Of a stretch of DNA of 64,000 nucleotides, positions 23,135 to 36,299 are shown piece after piece (the first letter of the stretch is position 1; the number at the start of each line of letters is the position of its first letter). The stretch is from positions 13,896,501-13,960,500 of the forward strand of contig BSBN01000254.1 in NCBI GenBank assembly GCA_027924645.1. Direction: 5' to 3'. The translations under genes were made by a program, and so were the position numbers. The notes under the pieces were generated by a model. It saw nothing but the letters and a program-made list of their open reading frames with translations, was not told where the DNA came from and searched no databases. Origin of the DNA: Cunninghamia lanceolata (Eukaryota > Streptophyta > Pinopsida > Cupressales > Cupressaceae).

Positions 23135-23984
23135 GGCTCTTAAGTGGCCACTTTTTTTTTGAAATCAAGAAATGCTCGCCTTGGATGAGAAATTGAGCAT
23201 AGTTACACTCAAAATTTGGAAATGCAACCAAAACAATGTTTGTAGTGCTCCGAGTCTACTTTCTAATCTACTATTTTTGTTTTAATGACATAGATTAAGG
23301 GGTTCAAAAAAGGGAGCCACATAAATTGGTATTGTTTCTATCAAAAAAACATAACATAGCATGTTTTGTGGCTCCCTCAAAAAGTCAACTTTTTTTTGGT
23401 ATTTTTAAAATCGCTTTAGTGAGAAATTAGCTAATAGCATGTAGTTTATGCCTAATTTTTCTAATAATTTTTTGATGAATATTTGATTTTTTACTAATTT
23501 TCAAAGTGGACACATCCTAAAAAATAGAATTTTGGTCGTGCTACCCCTATAAATTTTGAAAACTAATTGAAAATCATTATTTTCTTTTTTTAATATGTGT
23601 AGAATGTTGTCTAGTTTCTAAATATGTAATTTTTTTGAAATTTCATTGAATAGTTAATTTACAATGAAAAAAAACAAAGAGTGGTTTTTGCCCAAAAACG
23701 GACACACAAACAAAAGAAATTAAAGATGAAAGGCTTAACATTGTTAAAATGTGAAAAAAATCACATCGTCAAATAGCTAAGAGAAATACTAACATTACTC
23801 AGGTGTTTGATTTGTTTGACCTTGGAACACATGCAAATCTAAGTGTTAGCACGAATGAAATTATGTGAAATCTTGAAGAATATGGAAAAACATGTCTGTG
23901 GATGTTGAAAAGGCACTCCAAGCCTTTGGGTTGGAAATCCAAAGCAAATCCCAAGCCCAAGGCTTGGGATTCCCAAAGTAAAAC

Positions 23985-24019
23985 ATAATGCGAGAGCGTT
24001 ATAATGCACTTGCATTATT
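23985..24019. repeat. Subterminal palindrome 1
   Basis: ATAATGCGAGAGC then GTTATAATGCACTTGCATTAT: an imperfect palindrome sharing its core with the copies at 24076, 28651 and 40167. It is a candidate transposase-binding site, ~0.9 kb from the left TIR. Confidence 0.65.
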
Positions 24020-24075
24020 GTTTGCTTTGTATTTTCCCTTCTCCGCAAAAGTTTGTGATGTTTGTCATGTTTTCA

Positions 24076-24109
24076 ATAACGTGAGCGCATTATAAAGCAT
24101 TCGTGTTAT
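24076..24109. repeat. Subterminal palindrome 2
   Basis: ATAACGTGAGCGCATTATAA followed by AGCATTCGTGTTAT: the same palindromic design as copy 1, 57 bases further in. Confidence 0.62.
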
Positions 24110-24149
24110 GTTTCCCTTGAATTTTTTTATGTTCAAGGTTATTAATCAC

Positions 24150-24190
24150 GTATGTATGTATGTATGTATGCCTATATGTATGTATGTATA
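24150..24190. repeat. (TATG)n microsatellite
   Basis: About nine TATG/TGTA tetranucleotide units with one interruption, just before the telomere-like minisatellite. Confidence 0.85.
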
Positions 24191-24227
24191 GTGTCGAGGG
24201 TAGAGGAGCGTAGAGATGGGACTGAGC

Positions 24228-27200
24228 CAAATAGGGGAGGAGAGGGGTGGATAAGGATTGAGTGATTAAGGTTTAAGGTTGAGGGTTGAGGGTTTAGGGA
24301 TAGGATTTAGAGTTTAGGGATAAGGGATTAGAGTTTAGGACCTTGAGGGATTAGGGTTTAGGGTTGAGGCCTTAGGGGATTAGGGTTTAGGGTTAAGGGT
24401 CAAGGGATTAGGGTTAAGGTAGAGTGTTGAGGGTACAGGGATTAGGGATAAGGTTTAGGGTTGAAATTTTAGGGTTGAGGGAATAGGGTTGAAGGTATAG
24501 TTTTGAAGGTTAAGGGTTTATGGATAGGGTTTAGGATTTAAGGTTTAAGTGTTGAGGGTTGAGGATTTAAGGTATATTGTTGAGAGTTGATGGTGTAGGA
24601 ATAGGGTTTAGGTTTAAGGGATTAGGGTTTAGGGTTGATGGATTAGGGTTTGATGTTGAGGGTTGAGGGTTGAGGGTTGAGGGTTAAGGGTTTAGGGATA
24701 GGGTTGATGGTCAAGGGATTAGGGTTAAAGAAGAGTGTCGAGGGTAGAGGGATTAGGGATAGGGTTTAGGGTTGAAGGTTTAAGGATTTAGGGTTGAGGC
24801 TTTAGGGATGAGGGTTAAGTGATTAGGGTTTAAGATATAGTGTCAAGTGTCGAGCATGTAGGGATAGGTTTTAGGGTTCAAGTTTTAAGGGTTAAGGGTC
24901 AAGGGATCAGAGTTAAGGGTTGAGGGATTAGGGTTTGACATCGAGGGTATAAGGATTAGAGATAGGGTTGAAGGGTTTAGGGATAACGGATTAGGGTTTA
25001 AGGTATAGTATCGAACCTGTTGAGGGTTTAGGAATAGGGATAGCATTTAGGGTTTAGGGATAAGAGTTTAGAGTTGAGGGATGATGGATTAGGGTTGAGG
25101 GTTGAGGGTTGAGGGATTAGGGTTTAGGGATAAGGTTTAGGGTTGAGGGTTAAGGGATTAGGATTTAAGGTATATTATTGAGGGTTTAGGGTTGAGGGAT
25201 TAGGATTTGATGTTGAGGGTTGAGGGTTGAGACCTTAGGGTTTATGGTTTAGGGATAGGGTTGAGGGTCGAGGGATTAGAGTTAAGGGTTGAGGGATTAG
25301 GGTTTGACATTGAGGGTTGAGGGTTGAGGTTCAAGGGTTGAGGGTTGAGGGATTAGGGTTTATGGTATAGTGTTGAGTGTTAAGGGTTTATTGATAGTGT
25401 TTAGGGTTGAGGGTTGAGGGATTAGGTTTTAGGGTTGATGGATTAGGATTTAAGGTATAGTGTTGAGGGTTGAGGGTTTAGGGATAGGGTTTAGGGCTGA
25501 CATATTAGGATTTAGGGTTGACAGATTAGTGTTTAATATCAAGGTTAAGGTTAGAGTGTCGAGGGTAGAGGGATTAGGGATAGGGTTTAGGGTTGAAGGT
25601 TTAAGGATTGAGGGTTAAGGCTTTAGGGATGAGGGTCTAAGGCTTAAGATATAGTGTCAAGTGTTGAGGGTGTAGGGATAGCGTTTAAGTTTTAACGGTT
25701 AAGGGTAGAGGGATAGGGATTAGGGTTTAAGGTATAGTTTTGAGGGTTGATGGTTTAGGGATAGGGTTTAGGTTTGAGGGATTCGGGTTTAGGGTTGATG
25801 AATTAGGGTTTAATGTTGAGCGTTGAGGGTTGATGGTTGAGGGTTGAGGGTTTAGAGATAGGGTTGATGGTCAAGGGATTATGGTTAAAGAAGAGTGCCG
25901 AGGGTAGAGGGATTAGGGATAGGGTTTAGGGTTGAAGGTTTAAGGATTTAGGGTTGAGGCTTTAGGGATGAGGGTTTAAGATATAGTGTCAAGTGTCGAG
26001 TGTGTAGGGATAGGTTTTAGGGTTAAGTGTCGAGGGATCAGAGTTAAGGGTTAAGAGATTAGGGTTTGATGTCAAGGGTATAAGGATTAGGGATAGGGTT
26101 GGAGGGTTTAGGGATAAGGGATTAGGGTTTAAGGTATAGTATCAAGCTTGTTGAGGGTTTAGGAATAGGGATAGTTTTTAGGGTTTAGGGATAAGAGATT
26201 AGAGTTGAGGGATGATGGATTAGGGTTGAGGGTTGAGGGTTGAGGGATTAGGGTTTAGGGTTGAGGGTTGAGGGATTAGGGTTTAAGGTATATTGTTGAG
26301 AGTTTAGGGATAGGGTTTAGGGTTGAGGGATTAGAGTGAAGGGTTGAGGGATTAGGATTTGACGTTTAGGGTTGAGGGTTGAGGCTTTAGGGTTTAGGGT
26401 TTAGGGATAGAGTTGAGGGTCGAGGGATTAGAGTTAAGGGTTGAGGGATTATGGTTTAAGGTATAGTGTAGAGGGTTGAGGGTTTATTGATAGTGTTTAG
26501 GGTTGAGGGTTGAGGGATTAGGTTTTAGGGTTGATGGATTATGGTTTAAGGTATAGTGTTGAGGATTGAGGGTTTAGGGATAGGGTTTAGGGTTCATAGA
26601 TTAGGGTTTAGGGTTGACAGATTAACATTTAATGTTGAGGTTAGGGTTAGAGTGTCAAGGGTAGAAGGATTAGGGATAGAGTTTAGGGTTGAAGGTTTGA
26701 GGATTGAGGGTTGAGGCTTTAGGGATGAGGGTTTAAGGGTTAAGATATAGTGTCAGGTGTTGAGGGTGCAGAGATAGGGTTAGTTTTAAGGGTTAAGGGT
26801 TGAGGGATAAGGATTAGGGTTTAAGGTATAGTGTTGAGGGTTGATGGTTTAGGGATAGGGTTTAGGTTTGAGGGATTAGGGTTAATGAATTAGGGTTTAA
26901 TGTTGAAAGTTGAGGGTTTAGGGTTTAGGGATACGGTTGATGGTCAAGGGATTAGGGTTAAAGAAGAGTGCCGAGGGTAGAGGGATTAGGGATAGGGTCT
27001 AGGGTTGAAGGTTTAAGGATTTAGGGTTGAGGCTTTGGGGATGAAGGTTAATGGATTAGGGTTTAAGATATAGTGTCGAGTGTTGAGCGTGTAGGGATAC
27101 ATTTTAGGGTTCAAGTTTTAAGGGTTAAGGGTCAAGGGATCAGAGTTAAGGGTTAATGGATTAGGGTTTGATGTCGAGGGTATAAGGATTAGGGATAGGG

Positions 27201-28490
27201 TTGGAGGGTTTAGGGATAAGGCATTAGGGTTTAAGGTATAGTATTGAGCCCATTGAGGGTTTAGGAATAGGGATAGCATTTAGGGTTTAGGGATAAGAGT
27301 TTAGAGTTGAGGGATGATAGATTAGGGTTGAGGGTTGAGGGTTGAGGGATTAGGGTTTAGAGATAAGGTTTAGGGTTAAGGGTTGACAGATTAGGGTTTA
27401 AGGTATATTTTTGAGGGTTTAGGGTTGAGGGATTAGAGTGAAGGGTTGAGGGATTAGGATTCCACATTGAGGGTTGAGGGTTGAGGCTTTAGGGTTTAGG
27501 GTTTAGGGATAGGGTTGAGGGTCGAGGGATTAGAGTTAAGGGTTGAGGAATTAGGGTTTGACATTGAGGGTTGAGGGTTGAGGTTCGAGGGTCAAGGGTT
27601 TAGGAATAGGGTTGAGGGTTGAGGGATTAGGGTTAAAGTAGAGTGGTGAGGGTATAAGGATTAGGGATAGGGTTGGAGGGTTTAGGGATAAGGGATTAGG
27701 GTTTAAGGTATAGTATCGAGCTCATTGAGGGTTTAGGGATAAGAGATTAGAGTTGAGGGATGACAGATTAGGGTTGAGGGTTGAGGGTTGAGGGTTGAGG
27801 GATTAGGGTTTAGGGTTGAGGGTTGAGGGATTAGGGTTTAAGGTATAGTGTTGAGGGTTTAGGGATAGGGTTTAGGTTTGAGGGATTAGAGTGAAGGGTT
27901 GAGGGATTAGGATTTGACGTTGAGGTTTGAGGGTTAAGGCTTTAGGGTTTAGGGTTTAGGGTTTAGGGATAGGGTTGAGGGTCAAGGGATAAGAGTTAAG
28001 GGTTGAGGGATTAGGGTTTGACATTGAGGGTTGAGGGTTGAGGTTTGAGGGTCGAGAGTTTAGGGATAGGGTTGAGGTTCAAGGGTCAAGGGTTTAGGGA
28101 TAGGGTTGAGGGTTGAGGGATTAGGGTTAAAGTAGAGTGTCGAGGGTATAAGGATTAGGGATAGGGTTGGAGGGTTTAGGGATAAGGGATTAGGGTTTAA
28201 GGTATAGTATTGAGCCCATTGAGAGTTTAGGAATAGGAATAGTGTTTAAGGTTTATGGATAGGGTTTAGGGTTGAGGGATTAGAGTTAAGGGTTGAGGGA
28301 TTAGGATTTGACATTGAGGGTTGAGGATCAAGGCTTTAGGGTTTAAGGTTTGGGGATAGGGTTGAGGGATTAGGGTTTGACGTTGAGGGTTGAGTACATT
28401 GAGGTTTGAGGGTTGAGGGATTAGGGTTAAAGTAGAGTGTCAAGGGTATAAGGATTAGGGATGAGGGATAAGGTTTAGGGTTGAGGTAGA
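24228..28490. repeat. 4.3-kb degenerate telomere-like minisatellite (TTTAGGG/TTGAGGG)
   Basis: Almost entirely built of GGG-ended heptamer-like words: TTTAGGG (the plant telomere unit), TTGAGGG, ATTAGGG and GATAGGG. The G-rich strand is the + strand throughout. There is a higher-order structure: a phrase reading GAGGGTAGAGGGATTAGGG then ATAGGGTTTAGGGTTGAAGG occurs near 24738, 25561, 25901, 26660 and 26974, giving interleaved spacings of ~1.07-1.16 kb. It is too variable to be a recent telomere addition. It probably arose by amplification of a telomere-like seed inside the transposon. No coding frame. Confidence 0.85.
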
Positions 28491-28650
28491 CAAGGAGTGA
28501 TTGAGAGACATAGAGAGGGGAGAGGTAGAGAGGTGAAGGGGAGAGATAAGTGAGATATAGAACATAAGCTAATGGAACTAGAGGTGAGATATTGTAAAGG
28601 TGCTATCGAAGGTGAGATAGGCACAAATATTTATGGATCAATCTATAGCA

Positions 28651-28692
28651 GGACAAAACACAAGCGCGTTATAATGCGCTCACATTTTGTCC
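28651..28692. repeat. Subterminal-type palindrome 3
   Basis: GGACAAAACACAAGCGC then GTTATAATGCGCTCACATT then TTGTCC: the longest of the four palindromes (42 bp), with arms GGACAAAA/TTTTGTCC. It lies directly after the minisatellite and a GA-rich run (28500-28570). Confidence 0.7.
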
Positions 28693-29668
28693 TATTATAG
28701 AAATGGTAAAAAAAGTGTTGACCCCTGTGTTCCAGGCCCACATGCTCTATTTTCATGTTGATTATGCATGTGCTCCAACAAAAAAGAAGTGATTTCATGT
28801 TGTTGGGAAGTTCACATGCACATTTTACATATTCTACCACCTTTGCATGATCTTTCCATGACCTTTTCTGCTTTGCCAACTTGAGAAGGATGAAATAACA
28901 TAGTTTTCACACCAAATTTGATATATATATCTATTCAAGTTTCAATTTTTGTAGTGTTGCAATGTTAATTGTGATTCAATTTTAGGAATTGAACATTATA
29001 GATTGGTTAATAGTATTGTTGATAGTAATTATATTTGAGTGTTATTCAATTTAACATTGAAAAGGAAGCAAGTGGTGAAAAACTCAAATTGTTGAGGAGT
29101 TTGATGCAAGAATAAAAAAACACTACATAATTAGGTACTCTCTCCATTCGAATCTTCATTTTTTAGGTATGTCAAGTCTTTACATGCATGTTCTTTACAT
29201 TTTCCTTAATTTTATTTGAATTACTTTATCATGCTTTATCATACATGTTAAAAATAGGCACATTCCCAATCAAGAAAGCATCCTACAATCTCACATGATG
29301 CCATGTATAATTTCTACACTTGGGCTCTTTAATAATTATGTGCAATAAATAGACTTTAACATACCATGATGTCAAACTATACAAGAATAAATTCTCACAA
29401 CATAATAAAAATACAATCCCACTATTATCTTGTCATATTAACAAGTTAAAATACAAATGAATAGGTGCCATGATCATACAAGTATGCACATGACATGATG
29501 ATTTGTATGCACATATCTTGGGATAGGACATTCCTTATGCACCTATTCATGATGATTTGTACATTTACTATGAAGGGTTGAATGACATATATTTTAGTTA
29601 TTTGTATGGATTCATTTTTTAGGAACTAATATTGATCTCTTTATCATGCTACAAACAAATTCTCCATC
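28693..29668. other. Upstream region of transposase gene; no gene seen
   Basis: AT-rich sequence ending in TCTCCATC before the ATG. It is the likely promoter region of the transposase pseudogene. No individual promoter element is convincing. Confidence 0.4.
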
Positions 29669-32600
29669 ATGTCAAGGAAACGATCAAGAATTAAACCAAC
29701 ACAGGAAGAGATAGAAGCTAAGAATGCAAAGAAAGTAGTGGCTATGAGGGAACTTCATGAGAAGAGGAAATTGGACACGATAAATGAAGACATGCCAATT
29801 GAAGAGGAACCACAACCATCACAAAGAGATATGGTATTGGCAGCACAAAGAGAATGAATGTAAAAGCTTTATGCTACGAGAGATTTGAATACCATAGTTG
29901 GAGACACGTCCTCTACCACAAGTCAACATGTAGGGGTATCATCTCCCACATCTCAAGTTGAGAGTACATTATCACTCACATGTGATGAAGGAGGTATGCC
30001 ATCGTTCCCACCTCAACCTCAAGGTACATCATCTATTCCATTTTTGATCAAAGGTATGCCATATAGCCCATCTCATTTAAATATTGATGAAATTCCTAAT
30101 GTTGAGATGAATTTATGTAACTTAACACCACCTAGAATTTTGCATAGAAAGCCAAAGTATTTGATTGATATTGATGAGAATATTTTGCAGCCAATAGAAG
30201 GTAAGATTCCAAAATGCACTTATAGAAGATATGCTAATAAGATTTGGAGATTTTTCTTTGAAAAGATAAATGAGACTACAAGATGTCAACTATTCCTTGA
30301 AATGATGCGAAGTATAAAGTATAGGTCCATCATGAAGATTCTTGGGTTGAGAACATTAGAGGCTTCAAGTGAAAAATCTATTGTCAAGAATCTAATGAGT
30401 GTGTATGAGAGTGTGTAACACCTCACGCACAAAAGATAGTAATGCAACACGGCGTGTGATTATATCAACTATAGTAAGTAGTTAAACGAGGAAAACTTGT
30501 CTCATTAGAAAGACGAGTCAAGAATTGAGAATTAATAGGAAAACTTTATCAAGAGCCATTGGAAGACACCAAAGAATTGAGGACACTAATGCCAATGAAT
30601 TATGGGTGTTCTCAGGGAGACTACCACAAAAAGATAAACCAATTGTTGAAGAATTAAGATAACTAATTTAAGACTTTTGGAAGAATAACACAAGGGTATC
30701 TCTGAATCAAAGGGATGTGGTAAGAAGGAGAATCAGTAGTCAGAACCGTGAGCCACATCCAAAGCATTTTTTGGATGAGACTCAAACACAGTTTTATGGT
30801 AAATTTCTAAAGTATCCTCAAATTAAAATTTGTCAAAGATATTTTGAAATGCTAAAACCTTTCTATGTCAAGATAAATCACACACGCACTACTTGTTGTA
30901 GATTACATATTGAATTTTCTAACCATTTTGATGTCTATAGGTCTATATGTTTAGATATGCATACTAACAATGTTTTGCAAGGTTGTGCCACACGTGCCCC
31001 ACCAACATCTTCAAGAGACTTCATATCAAGAATTTTATGTGAAAGAGAGGAAGGTCAAAAATTCTACAAAAAATTATGCTTGGATGGCACATGTCATCAT
31101 TATGGTGGCTTGCAACATTTGCCAATATGTGAACATATGGAAAGAACACATGCGGTTGGAAACAAACTAGTAGATTTTGGCAAGTATAAAACAGTGGCAT
31201 ACAATACAAAAGATGGTAAAGAAGAAAAGAGGTGTGAATTGGTTATTGAAAAGATTCTAGTGTATTAGTTTATGCCTATATTTTGTGATAGCATAGTGTA
31301 TGAGTATGCAAGACATGCCCACAGAGCTCGATGGTTGGACTTGCAATTCAAGTTATGCAAGGACACATTTCCAGTTGGTAGCATTGTTTCAGTCATCAAC
31401 TTTGCAAAGAACTATAGTCTACAGCCACAACGTGAGGTGCAATCACAATATTACAACTCCACACAGGTTTCTATATTTGTACACATCACATTCATCCATA
31501 CGAATGATAGTACAGAGGATGACAGAAAGATCATAAGGGAGTATAATTTATATATTAGTGATGATCGCATGCATTCTACGAAGTTTGTGCCAGGTTTCTT
31601 TCAAGTGTTCTACAATGATTTGGCTAGAAGGGGCATATCATTCAGTCAGCATATCATATGGTCAGATAACTATGCGTCATAATTCAAGAACTCACAGAAT
31701 TTCTATTGGTTGAGTAGGAGGCATAATTTTACAGGTATTCAGCATATGTGAAACTTTTGTGAGGCTGGGCATGGAAAGGGGGAACATGGGTGCAGAAGCA
31801 TGTATCAAAAGAGCCATAGCACGAGAAGAGTTAAAGTATAAAGACAATGCAAAGTTGATGGACGCAAAATCAATTATTGAGTGGTGTAATACTTCCATGG
31901 GTCTAGGTAATGAAGGTAAATTTTTAGTTCGTAGATTTTTTTGGTTGATAGATGATACTAACATTGCACCATATGAGGATTGTTGTACACTAACAAGATC
32001 AAATGATATGCACTCTTTTAGAAGCTCAATTGCAGGTTCATGGAGTATTCATACATGAAATATGTCATGCTTTTGTTCTTCCTACACAATTCATGCCTGG
32101 GATGAGTGCGAGTCAAAGGAGTGGGTTGATGAATGGTAGTTAAGTTATCTTAGCCCACTTAACATGTATCGACCCCCGACGGCACTGGAACTAACACAGA
32201 TGGAATTGTCAATTGACTTTGACCACATATCAGATCTAGTTCAACTAGGTAATATAGGGCACATATATGCATCTAATTTCATCTAGTTCAACCAGGTAAT
32301 GTCATCTTACTTTGTAGTGTTTTTGTAATGTTGACTAATTTCATCTAATTTGCTACACATATCAATGTAGGGCACGGATATGCAATTATTACAGATGAAG
32401 ATAATGAAGAGGGAAAAGATTATTACTTCTGTCATTGTGTTGAGGCCAAAAATAAATTGGAGGCCCTAGTTACAGATGGAGAAAACATCGAATACACTAT
32501 AGGCTCAGTGGTTATTACTGGAACATGGCTTAGAAGGTACCCACATAAGAGTGTTAATGTTTGGTTGTTTCAGGACTTTGACATGCATTAAAAGATTCTT

Positions 32601-32756
32601 CATTACTCAAACCTTATCATGGAATCCAATGTTCATTTGATAAAGTATCAGGGTAGACCTTTGAACAAAATCTTGTGGAAGGTGCGTGAGTTTGACCATG
32701 AAGCAATACTTGACACAATAAAGAGTAGAGCAGACCCGGATGGTTTATTGGATTAA
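29669..32756 (+). pseudogene. DDE-like transposase of an unnamed family, degenerate
   Basis: Starts MSRKRSRIKPTQEEIEA (basic head), then a Ser/Pro linker, then the PPRILHRKPK/NKIWRFFFE/MKILGLRT block shared with the copy at 3574. After a one-base slip near 30415 comes a central domain (30717-31268) with PHPKHFLDETQTQFYGKF and several Cys and His. The catalytic-like part follows: VINFAKNYSLQPQ (where relatives I recall have Asp-Phe-x-x-Asn-Tyr), ISDDRMHSTKF, IWSDNYAS-stop-FKNSQNFYW, and GHGKGEHG before a frameshift near 31785 into ACIKRAIAREELKY. A tail follows with CFCSSY and CESKEWVDEW, then a probable intron (GT ~32265 to AG ~32369) and a last exon ending at 32756. This motif series is seen in many unannotated eukaryotic ORFs and fits an RNase H-fold DDE enzyme. 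At least eight stops (e.g. 29855, 31266, 31679) make it inactive. The superfamily name is unsure. Confidence 0.68.
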
Positions 32757-34084
32757 TTTGTAAGTATTCACATTGATTTTGTAAATTCATGTTACATTGA
32801 GTTGTAAGTATGCACATTAATTTGTAAGGTTTGTCTTTTTTTATTTCCTGCTACACTTTTACACATATACACATTTTTACATTATCATGTTATGCTTCAT
32901 GGGGTTAGACCTAAGTGATGGATGAAGTTGATCCTGAGAATAATGTATAAAATCTAGGTAATGTATAAAATATGGGTGTCTCTAGGTGTCTTAGTTTCTA
33001 ACTAGATAATAGGTGTCTCTAATTCTGATGTAAAGGCAATGGGATAGTTGGAGGATGGCAAACTAGACAAGGTTTCCTTATGCTCTAAAGCCCAAATTTC
33101 ATGATCATTATACAAAAGTGGGAACATCAGTTAGAGACTCTAAATTCTTCATAGAAGAGGTGATTTCAGATGCTATGGGACCCATTCCAATCATTACCAA
33201 AGGCAGACCAAACTCAGGATTAACACTTCCTTCACAGACCCAAGAAATGGCTTGTAGCCCTAAAAAAAGAGAATAGTCCTAATAACTTTTGATATAGATC
33301 TTCAAACATAGAACTTGGACAACCAGTAGATACCTATTTAGACTCCCTATCACATATCCAAAATTGGGTATAGGTTGTTTTGGATGATATACCCTAACCT
33401 ATAACTCATCTCAATAACCTAGAGCCCCAATTAGGCCTAAAATACAAAGAGACCCCCCTTAAATTCATACACAGAACTCAACCAATGACTTGACCACTTA
33501 GTATTCATGCCAAAACTATGAATTTTGTGGGTTTTGTCCTCCTACAATCTGTTGTTCCCAAAAATGCCTCTATGGTTCCTTTTATATGTCTCTAAACATC
33601 ACCTAACACATGGTTTTGTTAGGTTTCCTCAAAGAAAACTTCTCCTCATATTTCCTACCAAAACTCATCATAGCGTACTAGAACAAACCTACTACAACCC
33701 ATTCCATTGATCAAAAGTGAATCAAATTAGTGGAATGGCAAAAAAATGTATGATTCTTACCAAAACCCTAGATAAGGGTTTCTTAAACTATTTTCAGGAA
33801 AATGAATCTTACTCTACTCTAGAATTGTTTCAAGATGCCAAACTAGATTCAAATGAATGTCAACTCACTCTAGTTTCATGCCACCACCATACTCCTTCAG
33901 TTGCACTAATGGTGCAGGGGAACCTAGGTTGTCATGCCTCCAAGAGGGGTCAAAAAATAATTTTTTTTTTGATTGAGTCAATTGTATGTAATAAGGTCTT
34001 CTAAGACCATTTTATTTATTTTTAAGTCACTTTGAGTCATTTGGGGTCAGTTTGAGTCTTTGAGTTATATTACAAAAAAGCATC
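32757..34084. other. No gene seen
   Basis: AT-rich sequence between the transposase and the satellite array. The only longer open frames (33525-33710, 33717-34004) have no recognisable motif. It may be 3' flank of the transposase gene or unrelated inserted sequence. Confidence 0.4.
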
Positions 34085-36290
34085 AATGTTGTCAAGTTGC
34101 ACAAAGCAACTTTTTCATTTTTGGTGTCCTACTCCTGATGAGACCAAACTTACTATTCTAATACATCCGGATGGGTACATTTACGCTAGGCATGGTCCTA
34201 TTTTTCACCCAAACATGTCAAAATAGTTCGAGCTACATTGTACTGACGATATCCCTGAAGAGTCCAAAGTGCAAAAAGGTAGCAATATTTGACGAGATGT
34301 TACTTGAAAACTGTGTCACTTAGAAACATTCTCTCTGAGGCAACATGATCACATAGAGTGCCTCTACAATAACCTCTCTTGGTTTTTTATATCTCTAAGG
34401 TATTTGCCCGTGGTGAAAGGTTTTCTGCTGCCCCAAAAATCATCAGAAGGAGAGAGTGTAAAGTTGGAAAGGGGTGTAACTTTTGTCCTGCTCCTGATGC
34501 AACCAAACTGATAGTTCCAACATGTCCAAATGGGTACATTTACACTAGGCATGGTCCTTTTTTTCACCCAAACATTTTGAAACAGTCTGAGCCACATTGT
34601 ACCAATGATATCCCTAAAGAGTCCAAAGTCCAAAAAGGCAACAATTTTTTACAAGATGTCACTTGGAAACCATGTCACTTAGAAACATTTTGTCTAATGA
34701 AACACTATCATGTAGAGTTCCTCTATAATAATCTCTCTTAGTTTTTTATATCTCTAAGGTATTTGCCCATGGTGAAAGGTTTTCTGCTGCCCCAAAAATC
34801 ATCAAAAGAAGGTAGTGTAAAGTTGCAAAGGGGTGTAACTTTTGTCCTGCTCCTGATGTGACCAAATTGACAGTTCCAACACATCTAGATGGGTTCATTT
34901 ACACTAGGCATGGTCATGTTTTTCACCCAAACATGTCAAAACAGTCTGAGCTACATTGTACCAATGATATCCCTAAAGAGTCCAAAGTGTAAAAAGGCAG
35001 CAATCTTTGATGAGATGTTACTTGAAAACCTTGTCACTTAGAAATATTTTGTCTAAGGCAACATGATCACATAGAGTGCCTCTTTAATAACCTCTCTCAG
35101 TTTTTTATATCTCTGAGGTATTTGACTATGGTGAAAGGTTTTCTGCTGCCCCAAAAATCGTCAAAAGGAGGCAGTGTAAAGTTGCAAAGGGGTGTAACTT
35201 TTGTCCCGCTTCTGATGCAACCAAACTGATAGTTCCAATGCATCTAGATGGGTACATTTACACTAGGCATGGTCCTATTTTTCACCCAAACATGTCAAAA
35301 CAGTCTAAGCTACATTGTACCAATGATATCCCTGAAGAGTCCAAAGTGTAAAAAGGCAGCAATCTTTGATGAGATGTTACTTGAAAATTGTGTCACTTAA
35401 AAACATTCTGTCTAAGGTAACATGATCATATAGAGTGCCTCTACAATAACCTCTCTTAGTTTTTTATATCTCTGAGGTATTTGCCTGTGGTGAAAGGTTT
35501 TCTGCTGCACCAAAAATTGTCAAGAGGTAGTATAAAGTTGCAAAGGGGTGTAACTTTCATCCTGCTCCTGATGCAACCAAACTAACTATTCTAACGCATC
35601 CAAATAGGTACATTTACGCTAGGCATGGTCCTTTTTTTCACCCAAACATGTTGAAATAGTCCAAGCTACATTGTACTGACGATATCCCTGAAGAGTCCAA
35701 AGTGCAAAAAGGCAGCAATCTTTGACGAGATGTTACTCAAAAATTGCATCACTTAGAAACAACTTGTCTGAGGTAACATGATCATGTAGAGTGCCTCTAC
35801 AATAATTGCTCTTAGTTTTTTATATCTCTGAGGTATTTGCCCGTGGTGAAAGGTTTTCTACTGCCCCAAAAATTGTCAAAAGGAGGCAGTGTAAAGTTGC
35901 AAAGGGGTGTAACTTTGATCCTACTCCTGATGTGACTAAACTGACTATTCCAATGCGTCTGAATAGGTACATTGACACTAGGCATGGTCCTTTTTTTCAC
36001 CCAAACATGTCGAAATAGTCTGAGCTACATTGTACTGACGATATCCCTGAAGAGTCCAAAGTGCAAAAAGGTAGCAATCTTTGACGAGATGTTACTCAAA
36101 AACCATGTCACTTAGAAACATTCCATCTAAGGAAACATAATCACATAGAGTTCCTCTACAAAAACCTCTCTGAATTTTTTATATCTCTGAGGCATTTGCC
36201 CATGGTGAAAAGTTTTTTGCTACCCCAAAAATTGTCAGAAGGAGGCAGTGTAAAGTTGCAAAGGGGTGTAACTTTCGTCCTGCTCCACGG
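34085..36290 (+). repeat. ~360-bp satellite array inside the transposon, about six units
   Basis: TCTCTGAGGTATTTGCC or a close variant occurs near 34392, 34752, 35112, 35470, 35825 and 36184, a period of ~355-360 bp. Each unit also carries CCTCTACAATAACCTCTCT, GGTTTTCTGCTGCCCC, GTAAAGTTGCAAAGGGGTG, CACTAGGCATGGTCC and GATATCCCTGAAGAGTCC. Units are roughly 85-90% alike by eye. The open frames on either strand here recur with the unit and are shadows. Confidence 0.88.
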
Positions 36291-36299
36291 TGCAAGTTT

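Noticed and set aside
24228..28490. A true telomere or chromosome end
   Set aside because: The units are too variable, form a 1.1-kb higher-order repeat and are flanked on both sides by other sequence, so this is an interstitial minisatellite.
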